Assembly (NCBI GenBank): GCA_945860205.1
Contig: CAMARK010000009.1
Location: 1 to 64,000, forward strand
Length of the DNA stretch: 64,000 nt
Direction: 5' to 3'
Source: Reyranella massiliensis 521
GTDB taxonomy: Bacteria > Pseudomonadota > Alphaproteobacteria > Reyranellales > Reyranellaceae
Shown here piece after piece: positions 1-9,474 of the stretch (position 1 is its first letter; each line of letters starts with the position of its first letter). The position numbers and the translations under genes are program-made. Below the pieces are notes generated by a model, which saw only the letters and a program-made list of their open reading frames with translations, did not search any database and was not told where the DNA came from.

Positions 1-2289
1 TTCCTCGCGTGCCTTCAGCATGTTGCGCACGCGCTGCAGTTCCAGCGACTTGCCCCGGAGACTGAGTTCGACGCCGCCCGGACCTCGCTTCCAGTCGACG
101 GCGATGTCGGTCTGCCCGATCTTGACCTGCTGCAAGGTGACCTGCTGCACGGCGTTGTCGCCGGAGAACCGCATCTGCCCCTTGGCCTGCAGGCCGTTGC
201 CGCGACCCTCGAAGTCGGCGGTCGTGAGCTTGCCTCCGGCCGCCAGCTTCAGCGCCATCGTGAGCTGGCCGTCGGCGCCCGCGTCCTTCGTCCAGAACAG
301 GTGCTGGACCGCGAGCTTGGCCGCCTTGAGGTCGAAACGGCCGGTCACCTCGCCGGTGCCGTTCGTCGCCACCTGATACTGCAATGCGATGCCGACCGGC
401 CCCGTCACGTAAGGTTCCGGCGAGGGGAAGCCCGCCTTGGCGACAAGAGCGGCGGGCAGCGTGCCCTTCAACTCGTAGCGGCGGCGAAACGGCGCCTTGG
501 TGCCATACAGTTCACGCCATCCGATCTCGACGGCATTACCGTCGAGTTTGCCCGTCCCCGAGATGCTCAACTCCGAGCCGCCGTATTTCACGCGTGCAAC
601 AGCGTCGCTGAGATCGACATCGCCCAGCGCATCCCTGAGCGAGAAGCCCCGCAGCTCCGCGTCGACCCTGATCTCGATATCCGCCACCGCCAGCGCTTCG
701 ATGAGAGGAAAGGCCAGACCGATATCGACGGCCACTTCCCCACCGACCCGCCTGTAGTCGTAGACGACATCCTTCGGCAGCCCGAGCTGGCGTCTTGCCA
801 GGAACTGGGCGACCCGGGGCGCGGGGCCGGCAACGAGAAGCTGAATGCTGGCGTGAGGCACCGGCTGATCGAGACCGGTCAGGTCGATGGTCCCCTTGGT
901 CAGGCGCAAACCCACGGTGTTACCGCTGGCCACGTCGAAATGCAGCGTCTGGCCTTCGAAGCGGGCCTTACCCGACACGTCCTGCAATTCCGGCATGTGC
1001 GGCATGTAACGGACCATCATGCCGCGGTAGTCGAGAAGACCGACTAGGCGATCGACCTTGAGCTGAGAAATCTCATTGCCCGGCGCACTGAGCGCAAACT
1101 CGGCAGCCGCATCGGCCTCACCTTTGCTCAAGTTGGCGAGCGCCCACTGCCGCCCACCCGGCGCAAATTCCAGCGGCCAATAGTCACCGAGACGGCTGAC
1201 GGGAATCTTGCGGACGTCGACTCGTCCCGTAAAGGTCTGCCCTTCCGGCTTCCTGATGCCGACGCCGGTCATCGACACCGTTGTGGCACCGATGTCGAGT
1301 TCGATCTTTTCGACCTTGGCGGTATGCGACGCGGCGTCCACCAGGATCCGGGCATTGACCGTCCGTACCTGGTGGGTTGCCGGCAATACACCCGGAAGCG
1401 TCACCTTGCCGTTGCCACCATGGATGTCGATCTCGACGCTGCGGATGTCGCCCCCACCACTCGCCTCAACGCGCAACCGGCCGGATAGGGAGATGTCGAT
1501 GCCACGCAACAGGGCGGCGTCGGGTGACAGGTCGGCGAACATCAGCGGCTTCAGCCCGTCGATATTGGCCTCGACGAAAATCCTGCTGCGGTCGCGCGCG
1601 TAGACACCCGACAGCGAAACGTCGATCGGCTCGCCGCCACTGCTGAATTTGGCGCTGGCGACGATGACGACACCACTGGCATCGCGCGTGAGGCGGGCTG
1701 TCGCGTTCGGCGCCGTCCAGGCCACGCCGCTCTCCACGTCGCGCAGCGTGACGCGCGCGCGCTGGACCAACACCGTATCGAGCTGGCCGAGCAGCGACGT
1801 CTGGTTGGGCTCGGCCATCAACTGATCGACCAGCAGGTCGACGATCTCGCCTTGGGATTTCGTGTCCGGACTGGCAAGGACACGGCGCAGCATGCCGCCT
1901 TCGCGTGCGACATCGGCATCGAGGGTGGGCTGGTCGACGACGATCGACGTCGGCAGGAACCTGCCGCGGATGACGCTGCGAGGCTCGAAGGAGAGCGCCA
2001 CGCTGGGCGCCGTGGCAATCGCCTCGCCTGCAGTATTGCTGATCTTGAGGCCGCTCAGCACGAGACGAACGGGTTGGTTGAGCCCACTCCATTCGACATA
2101 GATGCGCTCGGCGTGGATCTTGACCTTGGCGTCGGGTACGTCGAAGTGCTCCGTGACCCGCGACTTGAGAAAGTCGAGATCGATCGGTCCGGCCATCAGA
2201 CGAAGCGCCGCGACGGCCACAAGCACCCCGACGCCGATGACGAAACCGGCGGTGACACGCAGAGCGACGCGATAGGCTCTTCTGACCAA
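1..2289 (-). CDS. AsmA/YhdP-like DUF3971 envelope protein, N-terminal 763 codons (partial)
   Basis: The minus-strand frame is open from about 2289 to the window edge, so the C-terminal part is missing. It begins with a basic stretch (RRAYRVALRVTAG) and one membrane helix (FVIGVGVLVAVAALRL), followed by GPIDLDFLKSRV. This is the usual opening of the alphaproteobacterial YhdP/DUF3971 family: an inner-membrane anchor followed by a long periplasmic beta-rich region. AsmA-like proteins of this type are linked to lipid transport to the outer membrane. No ATG lies in frame near the start. A TTG at 2289 (KYRPLVRRAY context) is the best candidate, so the start is uncertain. It is divergent from glnE with about 90 bp between starts. 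Family assignment is by recognition of the N-terminal pattern; function is inferred. Confidence 0.75.
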   Translation of the reverse strand, partial: MVRRAYRVALRVTAGFVIGVGVLVAVAALRLMAGPIDLDFLKSRVTEHFDVPDAKVKIHAERIYVEWSGLNQPVRLVLSGLKISNTAGEAIATAPSVALSFEPRSVIRGRFLPTSIVVDQPTLDADVAREGGMLRRVLASPDTKSQGEIVDLLVDQLMAEPNQTSLLGQLDTVLVQRARVTLRDVESGVAWTAPNATARLTRDASGVVIVASAKFSSGGEPIDVSLSGVYARDRSRIFVEANIDGLKPLMFADLSPDAALLRGIDISLSGRLRVEASGGGDIRSVEIDIHGGNGKVTLPGVLPATHQVRTVNARILVDAASHTAKVEKIELDIGATTVSMTGVGIRKPEGQTFTGRVDVRKIPVSRLGDYWPLEFAPGGRQWALANLSKGEADAAAEFALSAPGNEISQLKVDRLVGLLDYRGMMVRYMPHMPELQDVSGKARFEGQTLHFDVASGNTVGLRLTKGTIDLTGLDQPVPHASIQLLVAGPAPRVAQFLARRQLGLPKDVVYDYRRVGGEVAVDIGLAFPLIEALAVADIEIRVDAELRGFSLRDALGDVDLSDAVARVKYGGSELSISGTGKLDGNAVEIGWRELYGTKAPFRRRYELKGTLPAALVAKAGFPSPEPYVTGPVGIALQYQVATNGTGEVTGRFDLKAAKLAVQHLFWTKDAGADGQLTMALKLAAGGKLTTADFEGRGNGLQAKGQMRFSGDNAVQQVTLQQVKIGQTDIAVDWKRGPGGVELSLRGKSLELQRVRNMLKAREE

Positions 2290-2377
2290 AGGTCGATACT
2301 TCCAGCTTCTTGACGACAGCAGCGCCCGCAGGCAAGCGTGCCTGGGACACCGACAACTTACCCGACCGCCGCAACGT

Positions 2378-5320
2378 ATGTCTTGGCTTTCGACTGCTCG
2401 CCTGCCGCGCCCGCATGATCAAGAGCGGCAGGCCGTGGCATGGGCCCGGTGGGCCGACAAGGCCCACCGGCCAAGCGACCCTACGGAGGTCGCGCTGCTG
2501 GACGCACTGTTCGGCAACAGCCCATACCTGACGGAAACCGCGCTACAGAACCCGATTTTTATGACCGATCTGTGGCAGCAGGGACCCGAGGCCATCCTGG
2601 CCTCCCTCGCAAGCGAACTTCGTGCCGTGCGGGCGACGGCCCGCGACGGCGCGCTGCCCGAAGCCATTGCAACCACGCTGCGCCGGCTCAAGCGTCGCGT
2701 GGCGTTGGTAGTCGCCGTGGCCGACATTGCCGAGGTCTGGCCGCTCGAGAAGATCACCGGGGCGCTCAGCGACTTCGCCTCGGGTTCGCTCGACGCCCTC
2801 ACCGACTCGATCTTCCTGCAACTCGCGCGCGACGCCCGAATCGAGCTCGGCGGCGATCCCGATGCGGCGGCCCTCACCGTCCTCGGCATGGGCAAGCTCG
2901 GGGCGGGCGAACTCAACTACTCGAGCGACATCGACCTCATCCTGCTCTACGACCGCGACGCGCCTGCAATCGCCGGCAACGACCAGATGCCACGCCACTT
3001 CGTGCGTTGCGCCCGACTGCTGGTGCAATTGCTGTCGGAGACCTCGGCCGACGGCTACATCTTCCGCACCGATCTCCGGCTGCGCCCCGATCCCGGCTCG
3101 ACGCCGCTCGCCATGTCGGTCCAGGCAGCCGAACTTTATTACGAGAGCGTCGGGCAGAACTGGGAACGGGCGGCGATGATCAAGGCCCATCCGGTGGCCG
3201 GCAATCGTGCCGTGGGCGCGGCCTTCCTGGCTGACATGCGGCCCTATATCTGGCGCAAGCACCTCGACTTCGCGGCGATCCACGACATTCACTCGATCAA
3301 GCGGCAGATCGATGCCCATCGCGGCGGCGGCACGGTCAAGGTCTTCGGCCACAACGTGAAGCTGGGACGCGGCGGCATTCGCGAGATCGAATTCTTCGCC
3401 CAGACCCAGCAGCTCATCTTCGGCGGCCGCGATCCGTCGCTCAGGCTGCGCGGCACCTGCGAGACCATCCGGGCCTTGTCGGCGACGGGACACGTCACAC
3501 CAGCGGCGGCGGACGAGCTGATCGAGGCCTACGGCTTCCTGCGCCGGGTCGAGCATCGCCTGCAGATGGTCGACGATCGCCAGACCCACAGTCTGCCGGC
3601 CGATGAGGCCGGGGTGGCAGCGATTGCCACTTTTCTGGGCTATCCTGATTCGGCTTCGTTCCAGCAAGCCCTGCTCGACCGGCTGCGCTGCGTCGAAGGT
3701 CACTATGCCAGGCTGTTCGAGGAGGCACCGAGCCTGGCCGGCCCCGGCGGCAATCTGGTCTTCACGGGCACCGACGACGATCCCGGCACTTTGGAGTCTC
3801 TCAGTGCCATGGGCTTCCGCGATGCGTCTGCAGCGGCCGGCATCGTGCGGCGCTGGCACCATGGCCGCTATCGCGCCACCGCGACCGCGCGGGCCCGCGA
3901 ACTGCTGACCGAATTGATGCCTGGCCTCCTGAAGGCACTGGGCTCGACCGCCGCACCCGACCAGGCGCTGCTCAACTTCGATCTCTTCCTCGCCAATCTG
4001 CCGGCGGGCGTGCAGCTCTTCTCGTTGTTCAAGGCCAATCCGGCACTGCTCGAACTTCTCGCCACCATCATGGGCAGCGCACCGGGCCTTGCCGCTCACC
4101 TCGCGCGCCGCACGCTCCTCCTCGATTCAGTGTTGTCGCCCGACTTCTATCGCCCCCTGCCCTCGGCGGAGGAGATGACGGCGGAACTGTCGGCCGTGCT
4201 GGCAAACGTCGATCATGAGCAGGACATCCTCGACCTGGCGCGGCGCTGGGCCAACGACCGGCGCTTCCAGATCGGCGTGCAGCAGTTGAAGCATATCGTG
4301 CGGCCGGCAGAGGCAGGCCTCGCCTATTCCGATGTCGCCGCCGCCACCATCTCGGCGCTCTGCGACCGGGTCGAGCAGCGCTTCGCCGACGTTCATGGCG
4401 GCTTCCGCGGCCAGCGCCTGGCCGTGCTGGGGCTGGGCAAGCTCGGCAGCCGGGAGATGTCGGCCACTTCCGACCTCGACCTGATCTTCGTCTACGACAT
4501 CCCCTCGGACCTCGAGACCTCGGACGGCGCGCAGCCGCTGTCGCCGATCCAGTATTACACGCGGCTCAGCCAGAAGATCGTGACGGCGCTCACCGCCCAT
4601 ACCAATGAAGGTGCGCTCTACGAAGTCGACATGCGGCTGCGCCCGTCGGGCCGCGCCGGGCCGCTCGCCAACTCGCTGGAAGGCTTCGAGGCCTATCACG
4701 CGCAGTCGGCCTGGACCTGGGAACAGATGGCACTGACCCGCGCCCGCGTGATCCACGGGCCGGCAGCGCTGATCGATCGGCTCGCAGATATCGTGAAGAC
4801 GACGCTCTGCCGGCCGCGCGACGCCGGCGCGCTGGTGCGCGATGTGGCCGACATGCGCGACCGCATCGCCCAGCATGCACCGGCCAAGAGCGCGTGGGAC
4901 TTCAAGCACTTGCCGGGCGGGCTGTTCGACATCGACTTCGTGGCGCAATATCTGGCGCTCTTCCACGCTGCGGCTCGGCCCGACCTGCTCGCCCCCCATC
5001 CCGCCGAAATGTTGCGCCGGATGGCCGAGGCCGGCCTGATCGAGCGCGCCGATGCCGAGCGCCTGCAGGCCACGCGCACGCTGCTCTCCGACGTGCAGAG
5101 CCTGCTCCGCCTCACCCTGAACGGCGACGAAGCGGCCTTCGACGAGACCAGCGCGCCTGAGGGCCAGCGCCGGTTGATCGCGGCCACCGAGGATGCGGCC
5201 GATCTCGCCAGCCTCAAAGCGCGGATTGCGACCGAGGCAGCAGCCGCGCGTGCTATATACGAGCGCATCGTCGAGGCGCCGGCGCGCGCCGCCGGCTGGC
5301 AGGCAAGGAGAGACAAATGA
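2378..5320 (+). CDS. glnE: Bifunctional glutamine synthetase adenylyltransferase/adenylyl-removing enzyme
   Basis: At 980 residues it has the normal length for GlnE, which adenylylates and de-adenylylates glutamine synthetase in response to PII proteins. Two nucleotidyltransferase signatures are visible. GMGKLGAGELNYSSDIDLI near residue 168 belongs to the adenylyl-removing half, and GLGKLGSREMSATSDLDLI near residue 682 to the adenylyl-transferase half. Each carries the metal-binding DxD (SDIDLI and SDLDLI). The start at 2378 gives MSWLSTARLP and leaves room for a promoter shared with the divergent AsmA-like gene. The stop overlaps the bcp start by 4 bp (ATGA at 5317-5320), so the two are probably translationally coupled. 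The long antisense frames across this gene are shadows of its GC-rich codon use. Confidence 0.97.
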   Translation: MSWLSTARLPRPHDQERQAVAWARWADKAHRPSDPTEVALLDALFGNSPYLTETALQNPIFMTDLWQQGPEAILASLASELRAVRATARDGALPEAIATTLRRLKRRVALVVAVADIAEVWPLEKITGALSDFASGSLDALTDSIFLQLARDARIELGGDPDAAALTVLGMGKLGAGELNYSSDIDLILLYDRDAPAIAGNDQMPRHFVRCARLLVQLLSETSADGYIFRTDLRLRPDPGSTPLAMSVQAAELYYESVGQNWERAAMIKAHPVAGNRAVGAAFLADMRPYIWRKHLDFAAIHDIHSIKRQIDAHRGGGTVKVFGHNVKLGRGGIREIEFFAQTQQLIFGGRDPSLRLRGTCETIRALSATGHVTPAAADELIEAYGFLRRVEHRLQMVDDRQTHSLPADEAGVAAIATFLGYPDSASFQQALLDRLRCVEGHYARLFEEAPSLAGPGGNLVFTGTDDDPGTLESLSAMGFRDASAAAGIVRRWHHGRYRATATARARELLTELMPGLLKALGSTAAPDQALLNFDLFLANLPAGVQLFSLFKANPALLELLATIMGSAPGLAAHLARRTLLLDSVLSPDFYRPLPSAEEMTAELSAVLANVDHEQDILDLARRWANDRRFQIGVQQLKHIVRPAEAGLAYSDVAAATISALCDRVEQRFADVHGGFRGQRLAVLGLGKLGSREMSATSDLDLIFVYDIPSDLETSDGAQPLSPIQYYTRLSQKIVTALTAHTNEGALYEVDMRLRPSGRAGPLANSLEGFEAYHAQSAWTWEQMALTRARVIHGPAALIDRLADIVKTTLCRPRDAGALVRDVADMRDRIAQHAPAKSAWDFKHLPGGLFDIDFVAQYLALFHAAARPDLLAPHPAEMLRRMAEAGLIERADAERLQATRTLLSDVQSLLRLTLNGDEAAFDETSAPEGQRRLIAATEDAADLASLKARIATEAAAARAIYERIVEAPARAAGWQARRDK

Positions 5321-5781
5321 GTGTCGAGGAAGGCAAGAAGGCGCCGGATTTCACCGCCGCCACCGACGGAGCCAAGAAACTCAAGCTCTCGGATCTGCGC
5401 GGCAAGCCTGTCGTGCTCTACTTCTATCCCAAGGACGACACACCGGGCTGCACCACCGAGGCCTGCGGCTTCCGCGACGCGGCACCTGATTTCAAAAAAC
5501 TGAAGGCCCAGGTCGTCGGCGTCTCCAAGGACAGCGTCGCCCGCCACGACAAGTTCAAGGCCAAGTACGAACTCAACTTCCCGCTTGTGTCCGACGAGGA
5601 TGGCAAAATCTGCGAGAAGTACGGCACCTGGATCGAGAAGAGTCTTTACGGTCGCAAGTACATGGGCATCGACCGCGCAACCTTCCTGATCGACAAGGAC
5701 GGCGTGATCCGAAAAATCTGGCGCAAGGTCAAGGTCGCGGCCCATGTCGACGACGTGCAGGCGGCGCTGAAGGCCCTGTAG
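5317..5781 (+). CDS. bcp: Peroxiredoxin of the BCP/PrxQ type (thioredoxin-dependent thiol peroxidase)
   Basis: This 154-residue protein reduces hydrogen and alkyl peroxides in the cytoplasm, using thioredoxin for recycling. The active-site segment YFYPKDDTPGCTTEACGFRD places the peroxidatic cysteine at Cys45 and the resolving cysteine at Cys50. That is the atypical two-cysteine arrangement of E. coli BCP. PKDDTPGC also contains the conserved Pro/Thr of the peroxiredoxin active site. It starts inside the glnE stop codon (ATGA overlap). The sequence GGAGAGAC just upstream of the ATG can serve as ribosome binding site. The pairing with glnE is common in alphaproteobacteria and does not by itself imply a functional link. 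Confidence 0.97.
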   Translation: MSVEEGKKAPDFTAATDGAKKLKLSDLRGKPVVLYFYPKDDTPGCTTEACGFRDAAPDFKKLKAQVVGVSKDSVARHDKFKAKYELNFPLVSDEDGKICEKYGTWIEKSLYGRKYMGIDRATFLIDKDGVIRKIWRKVKVAAHVDDVQAALKAL

Positions 5782-5875
5782 CCTGGCAACGGGCCGGCCT
5801 GGATCGCCTTGCCGCCGACCCGTGCCCTGCCCTACGCTACAATCTGAATTTCACCCGCCCGGACAGGAACACCCC

Positions 5876-8134
5876 ATGACCAACGACAATCCCGACAACA
5901 AGTGGATCGGCAAGCGCACCCCCCGGCCGGACGGCGCGGACAAGGTCACCGGACGCGCCGCCTACGCCGCCGACACCAACATGCCCGGCATGATCTGGGG
6001 CAAGGTGCTGCGCAGCCCGCACGCCCACGCCCGCATCAAGTCGATCGACACCTCGAAGGCCGAAGCCTTCCCGGGGGTCAAGGCGGTCATGACCTCGAAG
6101 GACATCGTCGACTTCCCGATCGACAAGGGCCCGGTCATGTTGGGCATCCAGGACATCCGCTGGATGTGCCGCAACGTGATGGCGCGCGACAAGGCGCTGT
6201 TCCATGGCCATCCCGTCGCCGCCGTCGCCGCGACCTCGCAGGAGATCGCCGCCGAAGCCCTCAAGCTGATCAAGGTCGACTACGAGGTGCTGCCCCATGC
6301 CATCGACGTCGAGGACGCGATGAAGCCGGGTGCCACCCCTCTGCATGACCACATCAAGTTCGAAGGCAAACCCTCCAACATCGCGGGCACGCTCGAGCAC
6401 AAGAAGGGCGATATCGAAGCCGGCTTCAAGCAAGCCGACGTGATCGTCGAGCGCAGCTTCAAGACCGAGGCGGTGCACCAGGGCTACATCGAGCCGCACG
6501 CCTGCCTCGTCAGCGTCACCGACGGCAAGGCCACGATCTGGAGTTCGAGCCAGGGCCAGTTCATGGTCCGCGCCATGACCGCGCTGCTGACCGGCGTGAC
6601 GCAGAGCGACATTCGCGCCATTCCGGCCGAGATCGGCGGCGGCTTCGGCGGCAAGACCATCATCTATCTGGAGCCGCTGGCGCTGGTGCTGGCGCGCAAG
6701 TCGGGCAAGCCCGTTAAGATGGTGATGAGCCGCGAGGAAGTGTTCCGCGCCTCCGGTCCGACCTCGGGCTCGATGAGCAAGGTCAAGATCGGCGCCAAGA
6801 AGGACGGCACCATCACGGCCGCCCAGGGTACCTACTGGCTGCAGGCCGGCGCCTTCCCCGGCTCGCCGATCCGCGGCGCCGCCGGCTGCGCCTTCGGCCC
6901 CTACGACATCGAGAATGCCTACACCCAGGGCTTCGACGTCGTCTCCAATCGCTCGAAGGTCGCGGCCTACCGCGCCCCGGGCGCACCGATCGGCGCCTAT
7001 GCGGTGGAGTGCGTGCTGGATGAGCTCGCCCAGAAGCTCAAGATGGATCCGCTCGAACTCCGCCTGAAGAATTCGGCCAAGCAGGGCACCAAGGCCGTCC
7101 ACGGTCCGGTCTATCCGGTCATGGGCTACCAGGAGTCGCTGAAGCAGGCGCTTGCCCATCCGCACTACAAGGCGCCGCTGAAACCCAACCAGGGCCGCGG
7201 CGTGGCCTCGGGCTACTGGTTCAATGCCGGCGGCGAATCGAGCGCCCAGATGAGCATCAACGAGGACGGCACCGTCGTGGTCATGACGGGCCATCCCGAC
7301 ATCGGCGGCAGCCGCGCCTCCACCGCCAACATCGCGGCCGAGCTGCTCGGCATCGCACACAGCAAGGTGCAGGTGCTGATCGGCGACACCAGCAGCATCG
7401 GCTTCTCGAACCTGACCGGCGGCAGCCGCGTCACCTTCGCCTCGGCGATGGTCGTGACCGATGCCGCGGGGAAAGTCATCGCCGACCTCAAGCGCCGCGC
7501 CGCCAAGATCTGGAAGATCGACCCCGAGGCGGTCACCTGGGATAACGGCGAGGCCAAGCCTGCCGGCGACAATGCCGGCAAGTTCGATCCCCTGTCGCTG
7601 GCCCAGCTCGCCGCCCGCGCCACCGAGACCGGCGGCCCGATCGGCGCCGGCGCCTCAACCAACACGACTGGTGCCGAGGGTGGCTTCAGCACGCACATCT
7701 GCGACGTCGAAGTCGACCGCGACACCGGCCGCGTCTGGGTGACGCGCTACACGGCCTTCCAGGACGTCGGCCGCGCGATCCATCCCGACTATTGCGAGGG
7801 CCAGATCCAGGGCGGCGTCGCCCAGGGCATCGGCTGGGCGCTGAGCGAAGAGTACATCTACGACAAGAACGGCCGCCTCGATAACGCCGGCTTCCTCGAC
7901 TATCGCATGCCCGTCACCTCGGACCTGCCGATGCTCGACGCCGTCATGATCGAGATCCCGAACCCGAAGCATCCGCAGGGCGTGCGCGGCGTCGGCGAGG
8001 TGCCGCTGGTCCCCGTGATGGCCGCCGTCGCCAACGCGCTGCACGGCGCACTCGGCGAGCGCTTCTACAGCCTGCCCATGTCGCCGCCCAAGGTGCTGGA
8101 CGTGCTGGAGCCCCAGGCAAAGGCCGCCGACTAG
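5876..8134 (+). CDS. Xanthine/aldehyde dehydrogenase family, molybdenum-cofactor large subunit
   Basis: This 752-residue protein belongs to the molybdenum hydroxylase family (xanthine dehydrogenase, CO dehydrogenase, isoquinoline oxidoreductase relatives). The N-terminal hammerhead domain (IGKRTPRPDGADKVTGRAAY) is followed by the cofactor-binding motif GGGFGGK at residues 254-260. YRAPGAP is near residue 365, and the catalytic glutamate lies in GVGEVPLVP at about residue 708. An in-frame start 54 bp upstream exists, but 5876 sits behind GGACAGGAACA and begins at the expected MTNDNPDNKW. No FAD-binding medium subunit or 2Fe-2S small subunit gene is adjacent, which is unusual because these enzymes work as multisubunit complexes. 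The substrate cannot be read from the sequence. Confidence 0.9.
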   Translation: MTNDNPDNKWIGKRTPRPDGADKVTGRAAYAADTNMPGMIWGKVLRSPHAHARIKSIDTSKAEAFPGVKAVMTSKDIVDFPIDKGPVMLGIQDIRWMCRNVMARDKALFHGHPVAAVAATSQEIAAEALKLIKVDYEVLPHAIDVEDAMKPGATPLHDHIKFEGKPSNIAGTLEHKKGDIEAGFKQADVIVERSFKTEAVHQGYIEPHACLVSVTDGKATIWSSSQGQFMVRAMTALLTGVTQSDIRAIPAEIGGGFGGKTIIYLEPLALVLARKSGKPVKMVMSREEVFRASGPTSGSMSKVKIGAKKDGTITAAQGTYWLQAGAFPGSPIRGAAGCAFGPYDIENAYTQGFDVVSNRSKVAAYRAPGAPIGAYAVECVLDELAQKLKMDPLELRLKNSAKQGTKAVHGPVYPVMGYQESLKQALAHPHYKAPLKPNQGRGVASGYWFNAGGESSAQMSINEDGTVVVMTGHPDIGGSRASTANIAAELLGIAHSKVQVLIGDTSSIGFSNLTGGSRVTFASAMVVTDAAGKVIADLKRRAAKIWKIDPEAVTWDNGEAKPAGDNAGKFDPLSLAQLAARATETGGPIGAGASTNTTGAEGGFSTHICDVEVDRDTGRVWVTRYTAFQDVGRAIHPDYCEGQIQGGVAQGIGWALSEEYIYDKNGRLDNAGFLDYRMPVTSDLPMLDAVMIEIPNPKHPQGVRGVGEVPLVPVMAAVANALHGALGERFYSLPMSPPKVLDVLEPQAKAAD

Positions 8135-8201
8135 GCCTCTTCCACCGTCTCTCCCGGTTGGCCCAATTTTTCAAAGTTGGCCCAACTCGAGGTGCAGATA
8201 T

Positions 8202-8228
8202 TTGGCTTTCAAACCGCCTGAAAGCCAA
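8202..8228. repeat. Perfect 10-bp inverted repeat downstream of the Mo-hydroxylase gene
   Basis: TTGGCTTTCA at 8202-8211 pairs with TGAAAGCCAA at 8219-8228 across a 7-nt loop. It begins 67 bp past the stop at 8134. There is no T-run after it, so it is not a textbook intrinsic terminator, but it may stabilise the transcript end. Confidence 0.6.
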
Positions 8229-8432
8229 TAGATCCGGGATTTTTCCCAGCCCAGCGGGCCCACCTGAAACGTCGGTGTGTTGGGCCCGAAAGCGTGCCCG
8301 GAGTCCGTTCCGACCCGGCGCACGATAACGTCCACGATTCGAGGCGTGGCTCTTTTCCAAGATTGGCGCTGGCATCGCCAGCACGAGGCCTTTTAGGCGA
8401 TTGGCCCTTTGGGCGATTGGATTGTGTGTCAC

Positions 8433-8452
8433 CCCTGGGTCAGGACCCAGGG
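8433..8452. repeat. Perfect 9-bp inverted repeat with 2-nt centre
   Basis: CCCTGGGTC and GACCCAGGG flank the dinucleotide AG at 8442-8443. The tight spacing suits a DNA cruciform or protein site better than an RNA hairpin. No function is evident. Confidence 0.55.
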
Positions 8453-8601
8453 CGGCTGCACCAAGCGCTTTGCGCGGGCCCGCGGATGGTCGCGGACAGG
8501 TCGTGCCGGAAACAAACAAAAAGGCTGGCGCAATCTCACCAACCTATCGAAATATTAGGCAGAAACCTGCTGAAGTGTCAACTTTCAGATTGATCAATGT
8601 A

Positions 8602-9453
8602 TCAGCTTACTAACTGCTTCTTCAGTTCGTACCAGCGGTCGAGGATGGGGAGGATCTTGTCCTCCTTCTCGGCCGGCAGCGAGAAGACGATACGGTCGAT
8701 GCCGATCTTCTCGCAGAGCCTTAGACGCTCGATATTGTCGGGAACGCGAAAGACACTGATCGGCAGGCTGGCGGGATCACGGCCGGCCTCCGTCGCCATC
8801 TGGTGGAACTGGTCGATGACGCCCATGCCGTCCTTCTCCAGCCAGTCGTCGCGCGGAATCCAGCCGTCGCCGTAGCGGATGGCGCGCCGGGCGGCATGCG
8901 GGAAGCCGCCGCCGACGATGATCGGCGGATGCGGCGTCTGTCGGGGCTTCGGCCACTGTTTCATCTTGTCGAAGTTCACGAACTCGCCGTGATACTCCGG
9001 CTCCTCGTTCGCCCAGATCGCCTTCATCGCCTCGATGCGCTCGCGCGCCAGCTTGTGGCGCGTCTTGAACGCCGTGCCGTGGTTCTCGATCTCGGGCTGG
9101 TTCCAGCCGTTGCCGACGCCGAACAGGAAGCGGCCGTTGCTGAGTTGGTCGATCGAGGACACCATCTTGGCCGTGACGATCGGGTCGCGCTGGATGACGA
9201 GCGCGATGCCGGTGCCGACCTTGAGCTTCGTCGTGGCCGTGGCGGCGGTGTTGAGCGCCAGAAAAGGATCCATGATCTCGTAGTAGGCGCGGATCAGGCC
9301 GCCGGTGGCCGGATAGCGCGAGTTGCCGGCCGACGGGATGTGCGTGTGCTCCGGCACCCAGAGCGATTCGAAGCCCCGGTCCTCCAGCGCCCGGCCGAGC
9401 GGCGCCGGCTGCATGGAGTCCGTCGTGAAGAACATCACCGCGCCGATTTTCAT
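8602..9453 (-). CDS. LLM-class (luciferase-like, F420/FMN-type) oxidoreductase
   Basis: This 283-residue bacterial luciferase-like monooxygenase family protein has a single TIM-barrel domain. The N-terminus MKIGAVMFFTTDSMQPAPLG, the segment LWVPEHTHIP and the motif LSNGRFLFGVGNGWNQPEIE match the subgroup often named probable F420-dependent oxidoreductases of the Rv2161c type. Whether the cofactor is F420 or reduced FMN cannot be told from sequence. IIVGGGFPHAARRAIRYGDGW is the conserved C-terminal phosphate-binding region. It stands alone: downstream lies the convergent spacer, upstream a kinase gene on the same strand 22 bp away. The substrate is unknown. Confidence 0.88.
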   Translation of the reverse strand: MKIGAVMFFTTDSMQPAPLGRALEDRGFESLWVPEHTHIPSAGNSRYPATGGLIRAYYEIMDPFLALNTAATATTKLKVGTGIALVIQRDPIVTAKMVSSIDQLSNGRFLFGVGNGWNQPEIENHGTAFKTRHKLARERIEAMKAIWANEEPEYHGEFVNFDKMKQWPKPRQTPHPPIIVGGGFPHAARRAIRYGDGWIPRDDWLEKDGMGVIDQFHQMATEAGRDPASLPISVFRVPDNIERLRLCEKIGIDRIVFSLPAEKEDKILPILDRWYELKKQLVS

Positions 9454-9474
9454 GACGTCAAGTTCTCCTGCAGC

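Larger units (their letters stand above)
8135..8601. other. Convergent non-coding region with hairpins
   Basis: This stretch lies between the convergent 3' ends of the molybdenum hydroxylase gene (+) and the LLM oxidoreductase gene (-). I see no convincing gene; open frames here lack ribosome binding sites and recognisable protein features. It holds a direct repeat of GTTGGCCCAA (about 8157 and 8176), two perfect inverted repeats listed separately, and an AT-richer end (8540-8601). Confidence 0.6.

Noticed and set aside
7944-8519. A 191-codon minus-strand gene in the convergent spacer
   Set aside because: It overlaps the end of the molybdenum hydroxylase gene, has no ribosome site and its sequence is Arg/Ala/Pro-rich noise.
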